Numbered from the stretch's first letter, positions 21,509 through 36,600 are shown. The stretch: 64,000 bases of DNA from Linanthus parryae (GCA_023055425.1 JALGPY010000002.1:123020088-123084087); one strand, 5' to 3'. Notes: a model not told the origin generated them from the sequence alone. Translations and numbers: made by a program.

Positions 21509-21769
21509 GGCTGCCGGCGACCTCGAAGTACCCAGGGTTCCACCAAGAACACCTTAAAACATATCCAAGAGTGAGCTTAAATGGAAGAGGAAGCTGATTA
21601 GAGTCTGAATTTGCAGCGGGAAGACGAATTCAGAAACTAATGTTGGAGGGATCTAGCATTTAAATCCAAACGGTTTCTAGTTGGGAATGGATAAAGAGGA
21701 GAGAGGAGAGGGCATTTCTCTCACTAGAACATTTCTGATTTTTCTAGCATTCAAATACCAACTCTAAAC
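21509..21769 (-). promoter_or_regulatory. LINE B 5' leader and presumed internal promoter
   Basis: 261 bp upstream of ORF1, non-coding and rich in CT on the minus strand. Full-length LINEs carry an internal promoter in this position; I cannot identify its motif. The outermost bases at 21757-21768 read ACCAACTCTAAA, which equals the satellite in inverted orientation and may be junction filler. Confidence 0.55.
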
Positions 21770-21785
21770 ATTAACCTTTGACTTT
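21770..21785. repeat. Right target site duplication of LINE B
   Basis: ATTAACCTTTGACTTT is followed by AGAATTGG, the normal satellite continuation. The inferred nick is CTTT/AG on the plus strand, close to the T-rich/A preference of L1 endonucleases. Confidence 0.95.
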
Positions 21786-22050
21786 AGAATTGGTTGATAA
21801 CTTTATTTGACCAAAATCAGTGGTTTGAGCTAGTGGACACCGTAACGCTAAAAAATTGAGATTAACCATAAACTTTAGAGTTAGTCGATGACTTTATTTG
21901 ACCAAAAGTAGTGGTTTGAACTAATGGACACCGCAACGTTACATATTGAGATTAACCATTGACTTTAGAATTGGTTGATGACTTTATTTGACCAAAATCA
22001 GTGGTTTGAGCTAGTGGACACCGCAACGCTAAAAATTTGAGATTAACCTT

Positions 22051-25000
22051 TGACTGTAGAGTTGGTCGATGACTTATGTGACCAAAAGTAGTGGTTTGAG
22101 CTAGTGGACACCGCAACGTTAAAAATTTGAGATTAACCTTTGACTTTAGAGTTGGTCGATGACTTTATGTGACCAAAAGTAGTGGTTTGAGCTAGTGGAC
22201 ACCGCAACGTTACAAAAATTGAGATTAACCTTTGACTATAGAGTTGGTCGATGACTTCATTTGACCAAAAGTAGTTGCTTAAGCTAGTGGACACCGCAAC
22301 AGTAAAAAAATTGAGATTAACCTAGTGGACACCGCAACGTTAAAAATTTGTTATTAACCTTTGACTTTAGAGTTGGTCGATGATTTTATTTGACTAAATG
22401 TAGTATTTTGACCTAGTGGACACCGCAACGTTAAAAATTTGAGATTAACCTTTGACTTTAGAGTTGGTCGATGATTTTATTTGACCAAAAGTAGTGGTTT
22501 GACCTAGTGGACACTGCAACGTTAAAAATTTGAGATTAACCTTTGACTTTAGAGTTGGTCGATGATTTTATTTGACCAAAAGTAGTGGTTTGACCTAGTG
22601 GACACTGCTACGTTAAAAATTTGAGATTAACCATTGACTTTAGAATTGGTTGATGACGTTATTTGACCAAAATCAGTGGTTTGAGCTAGTGGACACCGCA
22701 ACGCTAAAAATTTGAGATTAACCTTGGACTTTAGAGTTGGTCGATGACTTTATGTGACCAAAAGTAGTGGTTTGAGCTAGTGGACACCGCAACGTTAAAA
22801 ATTTGACATTAACCTTTGACTTTAGAGTTGGTCGATGACTTTATTGACCAAAAGCAGTGGTTTGAACTAGTGGACACCGCAACGTTACAAAATTGAGATT
22901 AACCTTTAACTTTAGAGTTGGTCGATGACTTTATTTGACCAAAAGTAGTAGTTTGAGCTAGTGGACACCGCAACTTTACAAAATTGAGATTAACCTTTGA
23001 CTTTAGAGTTGGTCGATGACTTTATTTGACCAAAAGTAGTGGTTTGAGCTAGTGGACACCGCAACAGTAAAAGTTTGAGATTAACCTTTAACTTTAGAGT
23101 TGTCGATGAATTTATTTGACCAAAAGTAGTGGTTTGAACTAGTGGACGCAACGTTACAAAATTGAGATTAACCTTTCACTTTAGAGTTGGTCGATGATTT
23201 TATTTGACCAAAAGTAGTGGTTTGACCTAGTGGACACCGCAACGTTAAAAATTTGAGATTAACCTTGGACTTTAAAGTTGGTCGATGATTTTATTTGACC
23301 AAAAGTAGTGGTTTGCCTTAGTGGACACTGCAACTTTAAAAATTGGAGATTAACCTTTGACTTTAGAATTGGTTGATAACTTTATTTGACCAAAATCAGT
23401 GGTTTGAGCTAGTGGACACCGCAACGCTAAAAATTTGAGATTAACCTTTGACTTTAGAGTTGGTCGATTTCTTTATGTGACCAAAAGTAGTGGTTTGAGC
23501 AAGTGGACACCGCAACGTTACAAAAATTGAGATTAACCTTTGACTATAGAGTTGGTCGATGAATTCATTTGACCAAAAGTAGTTGTCTGAGCTAGTGGAC
23601 ACCGCAACAGTAAAAAAATTGAGATTAACCTAGTGGACACCGCAACGTTAAAAATTTGAGATCAACCTTTCACTTTAGAGTTGGTCGATGATTTTATTTG
23701 ACCAAAAGTAGTGGTTTGACCTAGTGGACACAACAACGTTAAAAATTTGAGATTAAACTTTGACTTTAGAGTTGATCGATGATTTTATTTATCCAAAAGT
23801 AGTGGTTTGACCTAGTGGACACTGCAACGTTAAAAATTTGAGATTAACCATGGACTTTAAAGTTGGTCGATGATTTTATTTGACCAAAAGTAGTGGTTTG
23901 CCTTAGTGGACACTGCAACTTTAAAAATTGGAGATTAACCTTTGACTTTAGAATTGGTTGATAACTTTATTTGACCAAAATCAGTGGTTTGAGCTAGTGG
24001 ACACCGTAACGCTAAAAAATTGAGATTAACCTTTGACTGTAGAGTTGGTCGATGACTTATGTGACCAAAAGTAGTGGTTTGAGCTAGTGGACACCGCAAC
24101 GTTAAAAATTTGAGATTAACCTTTGACTTTAGAGTTGGTCGATGACTTTATGTGACCAAAAGTAGTGGTTTGAGCTAGTGGACACCGAAACGTTACAAAA
24201 ATTGAGATTAACCTTTGACTATAGAGTTGGTCGATGACTTCATTTGACCAAAAGTAGTTGCTTAAGCTAGTGGACACCGCAACAGTAAAAAAATTGAGAT
24301 TAACCTAGTGGACACCGCAACGTTAAAAATTTGTTATTAACCGTTGACTTTAGAGTTGGTCGATGATTTTATTTGACTAAATGTAGTATTTTGACCTAGT
24401 GGACACCGCAACGTTAAAAATTTGAGATTAACCTTTGACTTTAGAGTTGGTCGATGATTTTATTTGACCAAAAGTAGTGGTTTGACCTAGTGGACACTGC
24501 AACGTTAAAAATTTGAGATTAACCTTTGACTTTAGAGTTGGTCGATGATTTTATTTGACCAAAAGTAGTGGTTTGACCTAGTGGACACTGCTACGTTAAA
24601 AATTTGAGATTAACCATTGACTTTAGAATTGGTTGATGACGTTATATGACCAAAATCAGTGGTTTGAGTTAGTGGACACCGCAACGCTAAAAATTTGAGA
24701 TTAACCTTGGACTTTAGAGTTGGTCGATGACTTTATGTGACCAAAAGTTGTGGTTTGAGCTAGTGGACACCGCAACGTTAAAAATTTGACATTAACCTTT
24801 GACTTTAGAGTTGGTCGATGACTTTATTGACCAAAAGCAGTGGTTTGAACTAGTGGACACCGCAACGTTACAAAATTGAGATTAACCTTTAACTTTAGAG
24901 TTGGTCGATGACTTTATTTGACCAAAAGTAGTAGTTTGAGCTAGTGGACACCGCAACTTTACAAAATTGAGATTAACCTTTGACTTTAGAGTTGGTCGAT

Positions 25001-28000
25001 GACTTTATTTGACCAAAAGTAGTGGTTTGAGCTAGTGGACACCGCAACAGTAAAAGTTTGAGATTAACCTTTAACTTTAGAGTTGTCGATGGATTTATTT
25101 GACCAAAAGTAGTGGTTTGAACTAGTGGACGCAACGTTACAAAATTGAGATTAACCTTTGACTTTAGAGTTGGTCGATGATTTTATTTGACCAAAAGTAG
25201 TGGTTTGACCTAGTGGACACCGCAACGTTAAAAATTTGAGATTAACCTTGGACTTTAAAGTTGGTCGATGATTTTATTTGACCAAAAGTAGTGGTTTGCC
25301 TTAGTGGACACTGCAACTTTAAAAATTGGAGATTAACCTTTGAATTTAGAATTGGTTGATAACTTTATTTGACCAAAATCAGTGGTTTGAGCTAGTGGAC
25401 ACCGCAACGCTAAAAATTTGAGATTAACCTTTGACTTTAGAGTTGGTCGATTTCTTTATGTGACCAAAAGTAGTGGTTTGAGCAAGTGGACACCGCAACG
25501 TTACAAAAATTGAGATTAACCTTTGACTATAGAGTTGGTCGATGAATTCATTTGACCAAAAGTAGTTGTCTGAGCTAGTGGACACCGCAACAGTAAAAAA
25601 ATTGAGATTAACCTAGTGGACACCGCAACGTTAAAAATTTGAGATCAACCTTTCACTTTAGAGTTGGTCGATGATTTTATTTGACCAAAAGTAGTGGTTT
25701 GACCTAGTGGACACAACAACGTTAAAAATTTGAGATTAAACTTTGACTTTAGAGTTGATCGATGATTTTATTTATCCAAAAGTAGTGGTTTGACCTAGTG
25801 GACACTGCAACGTTAAAAATTTGAGATTAACCATGGACTTTAAAGTTGGTCGATGATTTTATTTGACCAAAAGTAGTGGTTTGCCTTAGTGGACACTGCA
25901 ACTTTAAAAATTGGAGATTAACCTTTGACTTTAGAATTGGTTGATAACTTTATTTGACCAAAATCAGTGGTTTGAGCTAGTGGACACCGTAACGCTAAAA
26001 AATTGAGATTAACCTTAAACTTTAGAGTTGGTCGATGACTTTATTTGACCAAAAGTAGTGGTTTGAACTAGTGGACACCGCAACGTTACATATTGAGATT
26101 AACCATTGACTTTAGAATTGGTTGATGACTTTATTTGACCAAAATCAGTGGTTTGAGCTAGTGGACACCGCAACGCTAAAAATTTGAGATTAACCTTTGA
26201 CTGTAGAGTTGGTCGATGACTTATGTGACCAAAAGTAGTGGTTTGAGCTAGTGGACACCGCAACGTTAAAAATTTGAGATTAACCTTTGACTTTAGAGTT
26301 GGTCGATGACTTTATGTGACCAAAAGTAGTGGTTTGAGCTAGTGGACACCGCAACGTTACAAAAATTGAGATTAACCTTTGACTATAGAGTTGGTCGATG
26401 ACTTCATTTGACCAAAAGTAGTTGCTTAAGCTAGTGGACACCGCAACAGTAAAAAAATTGAGATTAACCTAGTGGACACCGCAACGTTAAAAATTTGTTA
26501 TTAACCTTTGACTTTAGAGTTGGTCGATGATTTTATTTGACTAAATGTAGTATTTTGACCTAGTGGACACCGCAAAGTTAAAAATTTGAGATTAACCTTT
26601 GACTTTAGAGTTGGTCGATGATTTTATTTGACCAAAAGTAGTGGTTTGACCTAGTGGACACTGCAACGTTAAAAATTTGAGATTAACCTTTGACTTTAGA
26701 GTTGGTCGATGATTTTATTTGACCAAAAGTAGTGGTTTGACCTAGTGGACACTGCTACGTTAAAAATTTGAGATTAACCATTGACTTTAGAATTGGTTGA
26801 TGACGTTATATGACCAAAATCAGTGGTTTGAGTTAGTGGACACCGCAACGCTAAAAATTTGAGATTAACCTTGGACTTTAGAGTTGGTCGATGACTTTAT
26901 GTGACCAAAAGTAGTGGTTTGAGCTAGTGGACACCGCAACGTTAAAAATTTGACATTAACCTTTGACTTTAGAGTTGGTCGATGACTTTATTGACCAAAA
27001 GCAGTGGTTTGAACTAGTGGACACCGCAACGTTACAAAATTGAGATTAACCTTTAACTTTAGAGTTGGTCGATGACTTTATTTGACCAAAAGTAGTAGTT
27101 TGAGCTAGTGGACACCGCAACTTTACAAAATTGAGATTAACCTTTGACTTTAGAGTTGGTCGATGACTTTATTTGACCAAAAGTAGTGGTTTGAGCTAGT
27201 GGACACCGCAACAGTAAAAGTTTGAGATTAACCTTTAACTTTAGAGTTGTCGATGGATTTATTTGACCAAAAGTAGTGGTTTGAACTAGTGGACGCAACG
27301 TTACAAAATTGAGATTAACCTTTGACTTTAGAGTTGGTCGATGATTTTATTTGACCAAAAGTAGTGGTTTGACCTAGTGGACACCGCAACGTTAAAAATT
27401 TGAGATTAACCTTGGACTTTAAAGTTGGTCGATGATTTTATTTGACCAAAAGTAGTGGTTTGCCTTAGTGGACACTGCAACTTTAAAAATTGGAGATTAA
27501 CCTTTGAATTTAGAATTGGTTGATAACTATATTTGACCAAAATCAGTGGTTTGAGCTAGTGGACACCGCAACGCTAAAAATTTGAGATTAACCTTTGACT
27601 TTAGAGTTGGTCGATTTCTTTATGTGACCAAAAGTAGTGGTTTGAGCAAGTGGACACCGCAACGTTACAAAAATTGAGATTAACCTTTGACTATAGAGTT
27701 GGTCGATGAATTCATTTGACCAAAAGTAGTTGTCTGAGCTAGTGGACACCGCAACAGTAAAAAAATTGAGATTAACCTAGTGGACACCGCAACGTTAAAA
27801 ATTTGAGATCAACCTTTCACTTTAGAGTTGGTCGATGATTTTATTTGACCAAAAGTAGTGGTTTGACCTAGTGGACACCGCAACGTTAAAAATTTGAGAT
27901 TAAACTTTGACTTTAGAGTTGATCGATGATTTTATTTATCCAAAAGTAGTGGTTTGACCTAGTGGACACTGCAACGTTAAAAATTTGAGATTAACCTTTG

Positions 28001-28910
28001 ACTTTAGAGTTGGTCGATGATTTTATTTGACTAAAGGTAGTGGTTTGACCTAGTGGACACCGCAACGTTAAAAATTTGAGATTAACCATTGACTTTAGAA
28101 TTGGTTGATGACTTTATTTGACCAAAATCAGTGGTTTGAGCTGATGGACACCGCAAAGCTAAAAAAATTCAGATTAACCTTATACTTTAGAGTTGGTCGA
28201 TTACTTTATGTTACCAAAAGTTGTGGTTTGAGCTAGTGGACACCGCAACGTTAAAAAATTGAGATTAACCTTTGAATTTAGAGTTGGTCGATTACTTTAT
28301 TTGACCAACGTAGTGGTTGAACTAGTGGACACCGCAACGTTACAAAATTGAGATTAACCTTTTATTTTAGAGTTGGTCGATGACTTTATTTGACCAAAAG
28401 TAGTGGTTTGAGCTAGTGGACACCGTAACTTTACAAAATTGAGATTAACCTTTGACTTTAGAGTTGGTCGATGACTTTATTTGACCAAAAGTAGTGGTTT
28501 GAGCTAGTGGACACCGCAGCAGTAAAAAATTGAGATTAACCTTTAACTTTAGAGTTGTCGATGACTTTATTTGACCAAAAGTAGTGGTTTGAACTAGTGG
28601 ACGCAACGTTACAAAATTGAGATTAACCATTGACTTTAGAATTGGTTGATGACTTTATTTGACCAAAATCAGTGGTTTTGAGCTAGTGGACACCGTAACG
28701 CTAAAAAATTTAGATTAACCTTAAACTTTAGAGTTGGTCGATGACTTTATTTGACCAAAAGTAGTGGTTTGAACTAGTGGACACCGCAACGTTACATATT
28801 GAGATTAACCATTGACTTTAGAATTGGTTGATGACTTTATTTGACCAAAATCAGTGGTTTGAGCTAGTGGACACCGCAACGCTAAAAATTTGAGGTTAAC
28901 CTTTGACTGT
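22051..28910 (+). repeat. Three consecutive higher-order blocks of 1.98, 2.16 and 2.71 kb
   Basis: The marker TGACTGTAGAG occurs at 22051, 24034, 26198 and 28904. The marker TCGATTTCTT occurs at 23464, 25447, 27611 and 30312. Blocks one and two share rare variants, such as GACACAACAACG, so they are recent tandem copies. Length differences are whole monomers gained or lost. Confidence 0.8.
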
Positions 28911-31549
28911 AGAGTTGGTCGATGACTTATGTGACCAAAAGTAGTGGTTTGAGCTAGTGGGCACCACAACGTTAAAAATTTGAGATTAACCTTTGACTTT
29001 AGAGATGGTCGATGACTTTATGTGACCAAAAGTAGTGGTTTGAGCTAGTGGACACCACAACGTTACAAAAATTGAGATTAACCTTTGACTATAGAGTTGG
29101 TCGATGACTTCATTTGACCAAAAGTAGTTGCTTAAGCTAGTGGACACCGCAACAGTAAAAAAATTGAGATTAACCTAGTGGACACCGCAACGTTAAAAAT
29201 TTATTATTAACCTTTGACTTTAGAGTTGGTCGATGATTTTATTTGACTAAAAGTAGTATTTTGACCTAGTGGACACCGCAACGTTAAAAATTTGAGATTA
29301 ACCTTTGACTTTAGAGTTGGTCGATGATTTTATTTGACCAAAAGTAGTGGTTTGACCTAGTGGACACTGCAACGTTAAAAATTTGAGATTAACCTTTGAC
29401 TTTAGAGTTGGTCGATGATTTTATTTGACCAAAAGTAGTGGTTTGACCTAGTGGACACTGCTACGTTAAAAATTTGAGATTAACCATTGACTTTAGAATT
29501 GGTTGATGACGTTATTTGACCAAAATCAGTGGTTTGAGCTAGTGGACACCGCAACGCTAAAAATTTGAGATTAACCTTGGACTTTAGAGTTGGTCGATGA
29601 CTTTATGTGACCAAAAGTAGTGGTTTGAGCTAGTGGACACCGCAACGTTAAAAATTTGACATTAACCTTTGACTTTAGAGTTGGTCGATGACTTTATTGA
29701 CCAAAAGCAGTGGTTTGAACTAGTGGACACCGCAACGTTACAAAATTGAGATTAACCTTTAACTTTAGAGTTGGTCGATGACTTTATTTCACCAAAAGTA
29801 GTAGTTTGAGCTAGTGGACACCGCAACTTTACAAAATTGAGATTAACCTTTGACTTTAGAGTTGGTCGATGACTTTATTTGACCAAAAGTAGTGGTTTGA
29901 GCTAGTGGACACCGCAACAGTAAAAGTTTGAGATTAACCTTTAACTTTAGAGTTATGAATTTATTTGACCAAAAGTAGTGGTTTGAACTAGTGGACGCAA
30001 CGTTACAAAATTGAGATTAACCTTTGACTTTAGAGTTGGTCGATGATTTTATTTGACCAAAAGTAGTGGTTTGACCTAGTGGACACCGCAACGTTAAAAA
30101 TTTGAGATTAACCTTGGACTTTAAAGTTGGTCGATGATTTTATTTGACCAAAAGTAGTGGTTTGCCTTAGTGGACACTGCAACTTTAAAAATTGGAGATT
30201 AACCTTTGACTTTAGAATTGGTTGATAACTTTATTTGACCTAAATCAGTGGTTTGAGCTAGTGGACACCGCAACGCTAAAAATTTGAGATTAACCTTTGA
30301 CTTTAGAGTTGGTCGATTTCTTTATGTGACCAAAAGTAGTGGTTTGAGCTAGTGGACACCGCAACGTTACAAAAATTGAGATTAACCTTTGACTATTGAG
30401 TTGGTCGATGAATTCATTTGACCAAAAGTAGTTGTCTGACAAAAGTAGTTGTCTGAGCCAGTGGACACCGCAACAGTAAAAAAATTGAGATAAACCTAGT
30501 GGACACCGCAACGTTAAAAATTTGAGATCAACCTTTCACTTTAGAGTTGGTCAATGATTTTATTTGACCAAAAGTAGTGGTTTGACCTAGTGGACACCGC
30601 AACGTTAAAAATTTGAGATTAACCTTTGACTTTAGAGTTGATCGATGATTTTATTTATCCAAAAGTAGTGGTTTGACCTAGTGGACACTGCAACGTTAAA
30701 AATTTGAGATTAACCTTTGACTTTAGAGTTGTCGATGATTTTATTTGACTAAAAGTAGTGGTTTGACCTAGTGGACACCGCAACGTTAAAAATTTGAGAT
30801 TAACCATTGACTTTATAATTGGTTGATGACTTTATTTGACCAAAATCAGTGGTTTGAGCTGATGGACACCGCAAAGCTAAAAAAATTCAGATTAACCTTA
30901 TACATTAGAGTTGGTCGATTACTTTATGTTACCAAAAGTTGTGGTTTGAGCTAGTGGACACCGCAACGTTAAAAATTTGAGATTAACCTTTGACTTTAGA
31001 GTTGGTCGACGATTTTATTTGACCAAACGTAGTGGTTGAACTAGTGGACACCGCAACGTTACAAAATTGAGATTAACCTTTTATTTTAGAGTTGGTCGAT
31101 GACTTTATTTGACCAAAAGTGGTGGTTTGAGCTAGTGGACACCGTAACTTTACAAAATTGAGATTAACCTTTGACTTTAGAGTTGGTCGATGACTTTATT
31201 TGACCAAAAGTAGTGGTTTGAGCTAGAGGACACCGCAACTTTACAAAATTGAGATTAACCTTTGACTTTAGAGTTGGTCGATGATTTTATTTGACCAAAA
31301 GTAGTGGTTTGACCTAGTGGACACCGCAACGTTAAAAATTTGAGATTAACCTTGGACTTTAAAGTTGGTCGATGATTTTATTTGACCAAAAGTAGAGGTT
31401 TGCCTTAGTGGACACTGCAACTTTAAAAATTGGAGATTAACCTTTGACTTTAGAATTGGTTGATAACTTTATTTGACCAAAATCAGTGGTTTGAGCTAGT
31501 GGACACCGCAACGCTAAAAATTTGAGATTAACCTTTGACTTTAGAGTTG

Positions 31550-33665
31550 GTCGATTTCTTTATGTGACCAAAAGTAGTGGTTTGAGCTAGTGGACACCGC
31601 AACGTTACAAAAATTGAGATTAACCTTTGACTAATGAGTTGGTCGATGAATTCATTTGACCAAAAGTAGTTGTCTGACAAAAGTAGTTGTCTGAGCCAGT
31701 GGACACCGCAACAGTAAAAAAATTGAGATAAACCTAGTGGACACCGCAACGTTAAAAATTTGAGATCAACCTTTCACTTTAGAGTTGGTCGATGATTTTA
31801 TTTGACCAAAAGTAGTGGTTTGACCTAGTGGACACCGCAACGTTAAAAATTTGAGATTAACCTTTGACTTTAGAGTTGATCGATGATTTTATTTATCCAA
31901 AAGTAGTGGTTTGACCTAGTGGACACTGCAACGTTAAAAATTTGAGATTAACCTTTGACTTTAGAGTTGGTCGATGATTTTATTTGACTAAAAGTAGTGG
32001 TTTGACCTAGTGGACACCGCAACGTTAAAAATTTGAGATTAACCATTGACTTTATAATTGGTTGATGACTTTATTTGACCAAAATCAGTGGTTTGAGCTG
32101 ATGGACACCGCAAAGCTAAAAAAATTCAGATTAACCTTATACATTAGAGTTGGTCGATTACTTTATGTTACCAAAAGTTGTGGTTTGAGCTAGTGAACAC
32201 CGCAACGTTAAAAATTTGAGATTAACCTTTGACTTTAGAGTTGGTCGACGACTTTATTTGACCAAACGTAGTGGTTGAACTAGTGGACACCGCAACGTTA
32301 CAAAATTGAGATTAACCTTTTATTTTAGAGTTGGTCGATGACTTTATTTGACCAAAAGTGGTGGTTTGAGCTAGTAGACACCGTAACTTTACAAAATTGA
32401 GATTAACCTTTGACTTTAGAGTTGGTCGATGACTTTATTTGACCAAAAGTAGTGGTTTGAGCTAGAGGACACCGCAACTTTACAAAATTGAGATTAACCT
32501 TTGACTTTAGAGTTGGTCGATGACTTTATTTGACCAAAAGTAGTGGTTTGAGCTAGTGGACACCGCAACAGTAAAAATTTGAGATTAACCTTTAACTTTA
32601 GAGTTGTTGATGAATTTATTTGACCAAAAGTAGTGGTTTGAACTAGTGGACGCAACGTTACAAAATTGAGATTAACCTTTGACTTAAAAGTTGGTCGATG
32701 ATTTTATTTGACCAAAAGTAGTGGTTTGACCAAGTGGACACTGCAACGTTAAAAATTAGAGATTAACCTTTGACTTTAGAGTTGGTCGATGACTTTATTT
32801 GACCAAAAGTAGTGGTTTGAACTAGTGGACACCGCAACGTTTCAAAATTGAGATTAACCTTTTATTTTAGAGTTGGTCGATGACTTTATTTGACCAAAAG
32901 TAGTGGTTTGAACTAGTGGACGCTACGTTGCAAATTTGAGATTAACCTTTCACTTTAGAGTTGGTCGATGATTTTATTTGACCAAAAGTAGTGGTTTGAC
33001 CTAGTCGACACCGCAACAGTAAAAAATTGAGATTAACCTTTAACTTTAGAGTTGTCGATGAATTTTTTTGACCAAAAGTTGTGGTTTTAACTAGTGGACG
33101 CAACGTTACAAAATTGAGATTAACCTTTGACTTAAGAATTGGTTGATGACGTTATTTGACCAAATCAGTGGTTTGAGCTAGTCGACACCGCAACGCTAAA
33201 AATTTGAGATTAACCTTAGACTTTAGAGTTGGTCGATGACTTTATGTGACCAAAAGTAGTGGTTTGAGCTAATGGACACCGCAAGGTTAAAAATTTGAGA
33301 TTAACCTTTGACTTTAGAGTTGGTTGATGACTTTATTGACCAAAAGGAGTGGTTTGAACTAGTGGACACCGCAACGTTACAAAATTGAGATTAACCTTTT
33401 ACTTTAGAGTTGGTCGATGACTTTGTTTGACCAAAAGTAGTAGTTTGAGCTAGTGGAAACCGCAACTTTACAAAATTGAGATTAACCTTTGACTTTAGAG
33501 TTGGTCGATGACGTTATTTGACCAAAAGTAGTGGTTTGAGCTAGTGGACACCGCAACAGTAAAAATCTGAGATTAACCTTTAACTTTAGAGTTGTCGATG
33601 AATTTATTTGACCAAAAGTAGTGGTTTGAACTAGTGGACGCAACGTTACAAAATTGAGATTAACC
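31550..33665 (+). repeat. Segmental duplication inside the satellite, copy 1
   Basis: This stretch matches 35350-37497 with a constant offset of 3801-3803 bp. Shared rare variants include GCTAGAGGACACC (32461/36263), CGCTACGTTG (32921/36724) and GACCAAATCAG after TGACGTTATTT (33148/36950). It retains the empty version of the LINE stub site near 33300-33318. Confidence 0.85.
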
Positions 33666-36600
33666 ATTGACTTTAGAATTGGTTGATGACTTTATTTGAC
33701 CAAAATCAGTGGTTTGAGCTAGTGGACACCGTAACGCTAAAAAATTGAGATTAACCTTAAACTTTAGAGTTGGTCGATGACTTTATTTGACCAAAAGTAG
33801 TGGTTTGAACTAGTGGACACCGCAACGTTACATATTGAGATTAACCATTGACTTTAGAATTGGTTGATGACTTTATTTGACCAAAATCAGTGGTTTGAGC
33901 TAGTGGACACCGCAACGCTAAAAATTTGAGGTTAACCTTTGACTGTAGAGTTGGTCGATGACTTATGTGACCAAAAGTAGTGGTTTGAGCTAGTGGACAC
34001 CGCAACGTTAAAAATTTGAGATTAACCTTTGACTTTAGAGTTGGTCGATGACTTTATGTGACCAAAAGTAGTAGTTTGAGCTAGTGGACACCACAACGTT
34101 ACAAAAATTGAGATTAACCTTTGACTATAGAGTTGGTCGATGACTTCATTTGACCAAAAGTAGTTGCTTAAGCTAGTGGACACCGCAACAGTAAAAAAAT
34201 TGAGATTAACCTAGTGGACACCGCAACGTTAAAAATTTATTATTAACCTTTGACTTTAGAGTTGGCCGATGATTTTATTTGACTAAAAGTAGTATTTTGA
34301 CCTAGTGGACACCGCAACGTTAAAAATTTGAGATTAACCTTTGACTTTAGAGTTGGTCGATGATTTTATTTGACCAAAAGTAGTGGTTTGACCTAGTGGA
34401 CACTGGAACGTTAAAAATTTGAGATTAACCTTTGACTTTAGAGTTGGTCGATGATTTCATTTGACCAAAAGTAGTGGTTTGACCTAGTGGACACTCTTAC
34501 GTTAAAAATTTGAGATTAACCATTGACTTTAGAATTGGTTGATGACGTTATTTGACCAAAATCAGTGGTTTGAGCTAGTGGACACCGCAACGCTAAAAAT
34601 TTGAGATTAACCTTGGACTTTAGAGTTGGTCGATGACTTTATGTGACCAAAAGTAGTGGTTTGAGCTAGTGGACACCGCAACGTTAAAAATTTGACATTA
34701 ACCTTTGACTTTAGAGTTGGTCGATGACTTTATTGACCAAAAGCAGTGGTTTGAACTAGTGGACACCGCAACGTTACAAAATTGAGATTAACCTTTAACT
34801 TTAGAGTTGGTCGATGACTTTATTTGACCAAAAGTAGTAGTTTGAGCTAGTGGACACCGCAACTTTACAAAATTGAGATTAACCTTTGACTTTAGAGTTG
34901 GTCGATGACTTTATTTGACCAAAAGTAGTGGTTTGAGCTAGTGGACACCGCAACAGTAAAAGTTAGAGATTAACCTTTAACTTTAGAGTTGTCGATGAAT
35001 TTATTTGACCAAAAGTAGTGGTTTGAACTAGTGGACGCAACGTTACAATTTTGAGATTAACCTTTGACTTTAGAGTTGGTCGATGATTTTATTTGACCAA
35101 AAGTAGTGGTTTGACCTAGTGGACACCGCAACGTTAAAAATTTGAGATTAACCTTGGACTTTAAAGTTGGTCGATGATTTTATTTGACCAAAAGTAGTGG
35201 TTTGCCTTAGTGGACACTGCAACTTTAAAAATTGGAGATTAACCTTTGACTTTAGAATTGGTTGATAACTTTATTTGACCTAAATCAGTGGTTTGAGCTA
35301 GTGGACACCGCAACGCTAAAAATTTGAGATTAACCTTTGACTTTAGAGTTGGTCGATTTCTTTATGTGACCAAAAGTAGTGGTTTGAGCTAGTGGACACC
35401 GCAACGTTACAAAAATTGAGATTAACCTTTGACTATTGAGTTGGTCGATGAATTCATTTGACCAAAAGTAGTTGTCTGACAAAAGTAGTTGTCTGAGCCA
35501 GTGGACACCGCAACAGTAAAAAAATTGAGATTAACCTAGTGGACACCGCAACGTTAAAAATTTGAGATCAACCTTTCACTTTAGAGTTGGTCGATGATTT
35601 TATTTGACCAAAAGTAGTGGTTTGACCTAGTGGACACCGCAACGTTAAAAATTTGAGATTAACCTTTGACTTTAGAGTTGATCGATGATTTTATTTATCC
35701 AAAAGTAGTGGTTTGACCTAGTGGACACTGCAACGTTAAAAATTTGAGATTAACCTTTGACTTTAGAGTTGGTCGATGATTTTATTTGACTAAAAGTAGT
35801 GGTTTGACCTAGTGGACACCGCAACGTTAAAAATTTGAGATTAACCATTGACTTTATAATTGGTTGATGACTTTATTTGACCAAAATCAGTGGTTTGAGC
35901 TGATGGACACCGCAAAGCTAAAAAAATTCAGATTAACCTTATACATTAGAGTTGGTCGATTACTTTATGTTACCAAAAGTTGTGGTTTGAGCTAGTGGAC
36001 ACCGCAACGTTAAAAATTTGAGATTAACCTTTGACTTTAGAGTTGGTCGACGACTTTATTTGACCAAACGTAGTGGTTGAACTAGTGGACACCGCAACGT
36101 TACAAAATTGAGATTAACCTTTTATTTTAGAGTTGGTCGATGACTTTATTTGACCAAAAGTGGTGGTTTGAGCTAGTGGACACCGTAACTTTACAAAATT
36201 GAGATTAACCTTTGACTTTAGAGTTGGTCGATGACTTTATTTGACCAAAAGTAGTGGTTTGAGCTAGAGGACACCGCAACTTTACAAAATTGAGATTAAC
36301 CTTTGACTTTAGAGTTGGTCGATGACTTTATTTGACCAAAAGTAGTGGTTTGAGCTAGTGGACACCGCAACAGTAAAAATTTGAGATTAACCTTTAACTT
36401 TAGAGTTGTCGATGAATTTATGTGACCAAAAGTAGTGGTTTTGAACTAGTGGACGCAACGTTACAAAATTGAGATTAACCTTTGACTTAAAAGTTGGTCG
36501 ATGATTTTATTTGACCAAAAGTAGTGGTTTGACCAAGTGGACACTGCAACGTTAAAAATTAGAGATTAACCTTTGACTCTAGAGTTGGTCGATGACTTTA

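Larger units (their letters stand above)
15926..21769 (-). mobile_element. Full-length L1-type LINE (LINE B) inserted in the satellite
   Basis: Read on the minus strand it has a 5' leader of about 260 bp (21769-21509), ORF1, a 31-bp gap, ORF2, a 3' untranslated region of about 170 bp ending TTACCC, and a poly(A) tail seen as 12 T at 15926-15937. A 16-bp target duplication flanks it at 15913-15928 and 21770-21785. The satellite on both sides joins perfectly when the element is removed. Uninterrupted versions of the same site are at 23934-23949 and 25917-25932. ORF2 carries one frameshift, so this copy is probably inactive by itself. Confidence 0.96.

Noticed and set aside
15926..21769. LINE B and the 37119 stub being one event copied by gene conversion
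   Set aside because: They sit in different monomer variants (TTGGAGATT versus TTTGAGATT before the site), and bases next to GGGTAA differ (ATTT versus CT).
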